Source of the DNA: an uncultured Verrucomicrobiota bacterium
GTDB lineage: Bacteria > Verrucomicrobiota > Verrucomicrobiia > Opitutales > Seribacteraceae
Direction: 5' to 3'
Length of the DNA: 48,509 nucleotides
Assembly (NCBI GenBank): GCA_902569115.1
Contig: CACFTI010000015.1
Location: 1-48,509, forward strand
In this document: positions 44,865 through 48,509 of the stretch, piece after piece
Layout: each line of letters begins with the position of its first letter
Position numbering within the stretch: the first letter of the stretch is position 1
Position numbers and translations under genes: made by a program
The notes under the pieces: model-generated
What the model was told of the DNA's origin: nothing
The model's input: only the letters and a program-made list of their open reading frames with translations
Databases searched by the model: none

Positions 44865-44889
44865 GAATACTTATAATTTTGTCTTACTT
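44859..44889. repeat. Eight-base inverted repeat across the sulfatase stop
   Basis: AAGTAAGA (44859-44866) and its complement TCTTACTT (44882-44889) are separated by a 15-base loop and include the sulfatase stop codon. A T-run does not follow, so it does not look like an intrinsic terminator, but it could affect read-through to the cytochrome gene or mRNA stability. Confidence 0.35.
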
Positions 44890-44940
44890 CTATTTACAAA
44901 CTCTATTGATTTTATAATCGAGAACTTTCCCCTCTTGTTT

Positions 44941-47900
44941 TTGAAAACTTCTCATCTATTCACGATTACTAAGCTAATCCTTGGGTTTTCTGCCTTGAAT
45001 TTGCAGGGGAAGGTTGATTTCAACCGACAAATCAGGCCAATTCTTTCGGATAAGTGCTACAAGTGTCACGGACCGGATGCGAAGAATCAAAAATCCGATT
45101 TCCGAATCGATTCCTTCGAGGAAGCGATTAAGGAGCATAATGGATTTGTGGGACTGACCCCGGGGAACCTGGAGGAGTCAGAAATCCATTGGCGGATATA
45201 CAGTGATGACCCAATCGATGTGATGCCCCCGCCTGAAAGTAAGCATCCGCTGACAGAAGCAGAGAAAAAACTGATCGATCAATGGATCAAGGAAGGTGGA
45301 AAATATGACAAGCACTGGTCTTTCCAACCATTACCGAAGTCCGTCGCCGTGCCCGCAAGCAAACATCCAACGGCCAAAAATGAAATTGATCATTTCGTGG
45401 CTAAAAAGCTGGAAGCCAGTTCATTACAACCGAGCAAAGAAACCGATAAAACAACCTGGTTGCGCCGAGTGACTTACGATATTACCGGGCTCCCTCCCAC
45501 CCTAGAAGACGTGGACACTTTTTTGGCTGACTCGACCAAGGATGCATATGAAAAAGTGGTCAATCGACTCCTCGACACCGATGAATATGCCGAACGGATG
45601 ACCTCGGAGTGGCTGGATGTGGCACGATATTCCGACACTTATGGCTATCAGGTAGACCGAAACCGAAATGTCTGGCAATGGCGGGACTGGGTGATTCAGT
45701 CCTTTCGTAAAAATCAGGGATACGATCAGTTTGTAACCGAACAGATTGCCGGTGATCTTATTCCCAATGCCACCCGCGAACAGATCCTTGCCACCTGTTT
45801 TAATCGCTTACACCCCCAAAAAGTCGAGGGTGGTAGCGTACCCGAAGAGTTTCGGATCGAGTATGTCGCAGATCGGGTGCATACCTTTGGCACAGCCTTT
45901 CTCGGACTCACCATGGAATGCACGCGTTGTCATGATCACAAATATGATCCAGTGACCCAGAAGGATTATTTCTCTCTCTCCGCCTTTTTTAACAACATCG
46001 ACGAGGCAGGGCTCTATTCCTACTTCACCGGATCCGTGCCCACGCCGACGCTGGAATTGGGAGATCTTCCCAGTGATGAAAAGATCAAATCTGCGGAACA
46101 GAAATTGCAGACCGCCCGTCAATCGGCAGGAAACCAGGATAAATTTGCCAAGTGGATGGAGGAAGTAAAACATGAGACGGTTGGACGGGCTCATTATTTT
46201 TCCAAACCAATCAAGAGCATTGAGACTGCAGCTGAGCAAAATGAATTTAATCCACTCACCCTCAAGCCTGCCCTCTGGCTGGATGCCAATGAATATAACA
46301 GTACATCCGGAACCTGGGGAGACCTGAGTGGTAATCAAAACCATGCCACCCGACACGCCTCGCCCAAACCGGAGAGTCATAAAAACAGCGGATTACAGGT
46401 GGTCAGGTATCATTCCAATTCGAATGATTATCATCAATTTAAGGAAATTAAAAATATCCGAACCGTCTTTTGGGTCATGAGTAAGACATCCGGAAATTCC
46501 GGTTCTCCCTTGTGCCATCCTTCCGCCCATCACTTCTATTCAAATGGAAATAAGTTCTGGCATCCACAACATACCCATGAGCACATTCGAAAAGGAAGCC
46601 TGCGGATCAATGGAATGGAAGCCCATTCCGAATCGAACTATCCCAACAAACTGGCCGTGGTCTCCCTGCGGACCACCGGGGATGTGATTGCCAGCCGATT
46701 AGGCAAAGACCGTAACCACGGGGGTAACTACAACTGGAACGGTGAGATCGGTGAGCTACTGATATTTTCAACGGCTCTCAATAATGAGCAGATCAAACAA
46801 ATGGAAAATCATTTAATCTCCAAATGGAAAGTAAAACGGGAAACCGAAATCCAGTATGCCAGGCCGATGGCCTATCTTTCGTTCGATGATCGTCAAGGTA
46901 ACCGTTACCCGAATATGGCGGACCGTACCAAAGATGCTAACACCAACGGAAACAATAAAGAGGTGGAGGGAAAATTTGGAAAGGGCATCCATTTCAGCGG
47001 AGATGATGCTCTCAATTTCCCATCCGGATTTGGAGATTTCAACCGGCATCAGAGTTTCACCATGGCGTTCTGGATAAATCCAACCGAGGAACTTGACCGG
47101 GCCGTGGTTGTTCGCCGTTCCAAGGCATGGACGGATGCTGCCAGTCGCGGGATCGAAGTATTAATCGAAAATGGACGACCATCCCCTGCCCTGATTCATT
47201 TCTGGCCGGGAAACGCCATCCGTATTCAGGCAAAAAAGAAACTGCCCCTTAATCAATGGACTCATATTGGACTGACCTACGATGGGTCCAGCCGGGCAAG
47301 CGGCCTTAAACTTTTCGAAAATGGAAAACCGGCAAATACGGAAGTTATTAAGGACCACCTGACGAGGGAAATCACCGGTGGTGGGGATCCATTTATTGGG
47401 TTTGCCCAAAGGATGCGGGACCGCGGATTCAAAAACGGAATGCTCGATGAGTTCTATCTTTTTGACCGGGTAATTTCAGGTTCTGAAATTGAGAAACTGG
47501 CAGGACTTCGTGAAGAGATTGATGATTCGGCAATGCGGGAAATCTTTTTACATTCTGTTCACAAGCCAAGCATGGCTGCGAGGCAGGAATTGTACAGAGA
47601 AAGAAAAAGCTTTGGGGATCAACGTCAGCGCCTCTCTGAAATCATGGTAATGAAAGAAATGCCGGGAGTTCGGGAGACCCATATTTTGGATCGCGGCCAT
47701 TATGAAAACCGTGGGGATGTGGTCCAGCGGGCAACCCCTGAGGTCTTGACCCCGTTTCCAGATGGTGCATCTGAGGATCGCCGGGGGCTGGCCAAGTGGT
47801 TGACAGCCTCCGATCATCCCCTGCTCGCACGGGTCACTGTAAACCGATACTGGCAGATGATTTTTGGACGCGGACTGGTCTCCACCTCCGAAGATTTCGG

Positions 47901-48509
47901 AATGCAGGGAAAACCACCCAGTCATCCCGAACTGCTCGACTGGCTGGCACGAGACTTCGTCAATTCAGGATGGAATCTTCATCATTTACTGAAAAAGATG
48001 GTGCTTTCCCACACCTACCGGCAGGAAAGTAAGATTATTCCAATGGCACAGGAAAAAGATCCTGAAAATTTTTTGCTAAGCCGATCATCCGCCTACCGGT
48101 TACCTGCAGAAATGATAAGGGACGGTCTCCTGGCCCACAGCCAACTCCTCCATAAGAAAATCGGTGGCCCCAGCTCCAAACCCTATGATTTAAAAGTTTC
48201 CTTCAAACCAATTAATCCGGATGGAGCCCCCAATGTGTACCGTAGAAGCCTCTACACTTTTTGGAAACGCACCGGGCCCACTCCCGTGATGATGGCCCTA
48301 GATGCATCGAAGCGGGATGTCTGCACCGTACGGCGGGAAAGGACAGATTCTCCATCCCAGTCACTGATACTGCTCAACGGCACACAATTTGTTGAAACTG
48401 CTCGGGCACTGGCTGATCAATTGATTGCCAAACATGGTGAGAATAATCCGATGGGACTGGTCAATGACGGATTTCGTCAGCTGACCAGCCGGTACCCGAG
48501 CGAAAAGGA
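44941..48509 (+). CDS. PSD1 family cytochrome (PSCyt1-DUF1549-LamG-like-DUF1553), 3' end outside window
   Basis: The frame is open from a TTG at 44941 (MKTSHLFTITKLILGFSA, signal-like) to the right edge; the stop lies outside the window. PSCyt1 has the c-type haem motif CYKCH (45055-45069) and a second CxxCH, CTRCH (45919-45933), followed by DHKYDP within DUF1549 (PSCyt2; TWLRRVTYDITGLPPT). Two concanavalin-like domains follow: one at about residues 441-625 (ending EIGELLIFSTALNNEQI) and one at ~644-850 (FTMAFWINPTEE). DUF1553 then begins (DRRGLAKWLTASDHPLLARVTVN, FFHSGWNLHHLLKKMV-type). These proteins are thought to bind and oxidise polysaccharide-linked substrates in the periplasm. At least 1189 residues are visible. 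Confidence 0.93.
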   Translation, partial: MKTSHLFTITKLILGFSALNLQGKVDFNRQIRPILSDKCYKCHGPDAKNQKSDFRIDSFEEAIKEHNGFVGLTPGNLEESEIHWRIYSDDPIDVMPPPESKHPLTEAEKKLIDQWIKEGGKYDKHWSFQPLPKSVAVPASKHPTAKNEIDHFVAKKLEASSLQPSKETDKTTWLRRVTYDITGLPPTLEDVDTFLADSTKDAYEKVVNRLLDTDEYAERMTSEWLDVARYSDTYGYQVDRNRNVWQWRDWVIQSFRKNQGYDQFVTEQIAGDLIPNATREQILATCFNRLHPQKVEGGSVPEEFRIEYVADRVHTFGTAFLGLTMECTRCHDHKYDPVTQKDYFSLSAFFNNIDEAGLYSYFTGSVPTPTLELGDLPSDEKIKSAEQKLQTARQSAGNQDKFAKWMEEVKHETVGRAHYFSKPIKSIETAAEQNEFNPLTLKPALWLDANEYNSTSGTWGDLSGNQNHATRHASPKPESHKNSGLQVVRYHSNSNDYHQFKEIKNIRTVFWVMSKTSGNSGSPLCHPSAHHFYSNGNKFWHPQHTHEHIRKGSLRINGMEAHSESNYPNKLAVVSLRTTGDVIASRLGKDRNHGGNYNWNGEIGELLIFSTALNNEQIKQMENHLISKWKVKRETEIQYARPMAYLSFDDRQGNRYPNMADRTKDANTNGNNKEVEGKFGKGIHFSGDDALNFPSGFGDFNRHQSFTMAFWINPTEELDRAVVVRRSKAWTDAASRGIEVLIENGRPSPALIHFWPGNAIRIQAKKKLPLNQWTHIGLTYDGSSRASGLKLFENGKPANTEVIKDHLTREITGGGDPFIGFAQRMRDRGFKNGMLDEFYLFDRVISGSEIEKLAGLREEIDDSAMREIFLHSVHKPSMAARQELYRERKSFGDQRQRLSEIMVMKEMPGVRETHILDRGHYENRGDVVQRATPEVLTPFPDGASEDRRGLAKWLTASDHPLLARVTVNRYWQMIFGRGLVSTSEDFGMQGKPPSHPELLDWLARDFVNSGWNLHHLLKKMVLSHTYRQESKIIPMAQEKDPENFLLSRSSAYRLPAEMIRDGLLAHSQLLHKKIGGPSSKPYDLKVSFKPINPDGAPNVYRRSLYTFWKRTGPTPVMMALDASKRDVCTVRRERTDSPSQSLILLNGTQFVETARALADQLIAKHGENNPMGLVNDGFRQLTSRYPSEK

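Noticed and set aside
44859-44889. Intrinsic terminator after the sulfatase gene
   Set aside because: The stem is AT-rich with a long loop and no T-run follows, so it is listed only as an inverted repeat.
45808-46380. 190-residue antisense frame in the cytochrome gene
   Set aside because: Lies wholly within a well-supported PSD1 coding region with conserved domains.
1-48509. CRISPR, tRNA, rRNA, insertion sequences or prophage genes
   Set aside because: None seen on reading; no direct-repeat arrays, transposase or integrase sequences were noticed.

Overview
The window looks like a chromosomal contig from a PVC-superphylum bacterium, most likely Verrucomicrobiota (Opitutae-like). This is an inference from gene content: four exported Cys-type sulfatases, a Planctomycete-type cytochrome (PSCyt1/DUF1549/DUF1553), a PVC-type NPCBM/propeller/HEAT/haem protein, a DUF1080 protein and a sialate O-acetylesterase. 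Base composition looks mid-40s % GC and even throughout. I saw no rRNA, tRNA, CRISPR array, transposase or phage gene, and no gene-free stretch longer than 300 bases.

Layout. 1-859: C-terminal part of an outer-membrane beta-barrel protein. 968-3172: RecD2-type helicase. 3256-5702: a BtaA-like (DUF3419) aminocarboxypropyltransferase paired with a GNAT-fold-like protein, possibly a lipid-modification unit. 5716-6645 (minus): zinc-ribbon protein, DoxX-like protein and a small membrane protein. 6713-11974: exported Dabb protein, sialate O-acetylesterase and two sulfatases, a glycan desulfation/deacetylation cluster. 11985-15228 (minus): cysH, prfB (without the usual frameshift) and an ATP-grasp-like protein. 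15348-17354: gmhA and a CCA-adding/poly(A) polymerase-type enzyme with an HD domain.

17351-23810 is the most unusual part. A sigma-54 enhancer-binding activator is divergent from a four-gene operon for exported or lipidated proteins of unknown function. A -24/-12-like promoter lies 42-56 bases before the first operon gene, and a perfect 15-base palindrome lies about 120 bases upstream of that promoter, just ahead of the activator's ATG. The second and third operon genes meet at an A7 run that could permit a -1 frameshift, and the third and fourth overlap by ATGA. I read this as a locally regulated envelope system.

23827-26747 (minus): a cNMP/receiver/STAS fusion whose phospho-acceptor positions look degenerate, a phospholipase A2-like lipoprotein, and a YbdG-type mechanosensitive channel. 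26892-35062: PVC-type haem dehydrogenase, selO, sulfatase, DUF1080 protein and PQQ-type propeller, tightly spaced. 35067-35534 (minus): small exported coiled protein. 35676-38447: phytanoyl-CoA dioxygenase family protein, sugar isomerase/epimerase family protein and Gfo/Idh/MocA oxidoreductase, probably a small-molecule or sugar catabolic operon. 38462-43170: Mpv17-like membrane protein, GYF-domain membrane protein, zinc-ribbon membrane protein, amidohydrolase and SMR transporter. 43416-48509: a fourth sulfatase followed by a PSD1 cytochrome with two concanavalin-like domains, running off the right edge.
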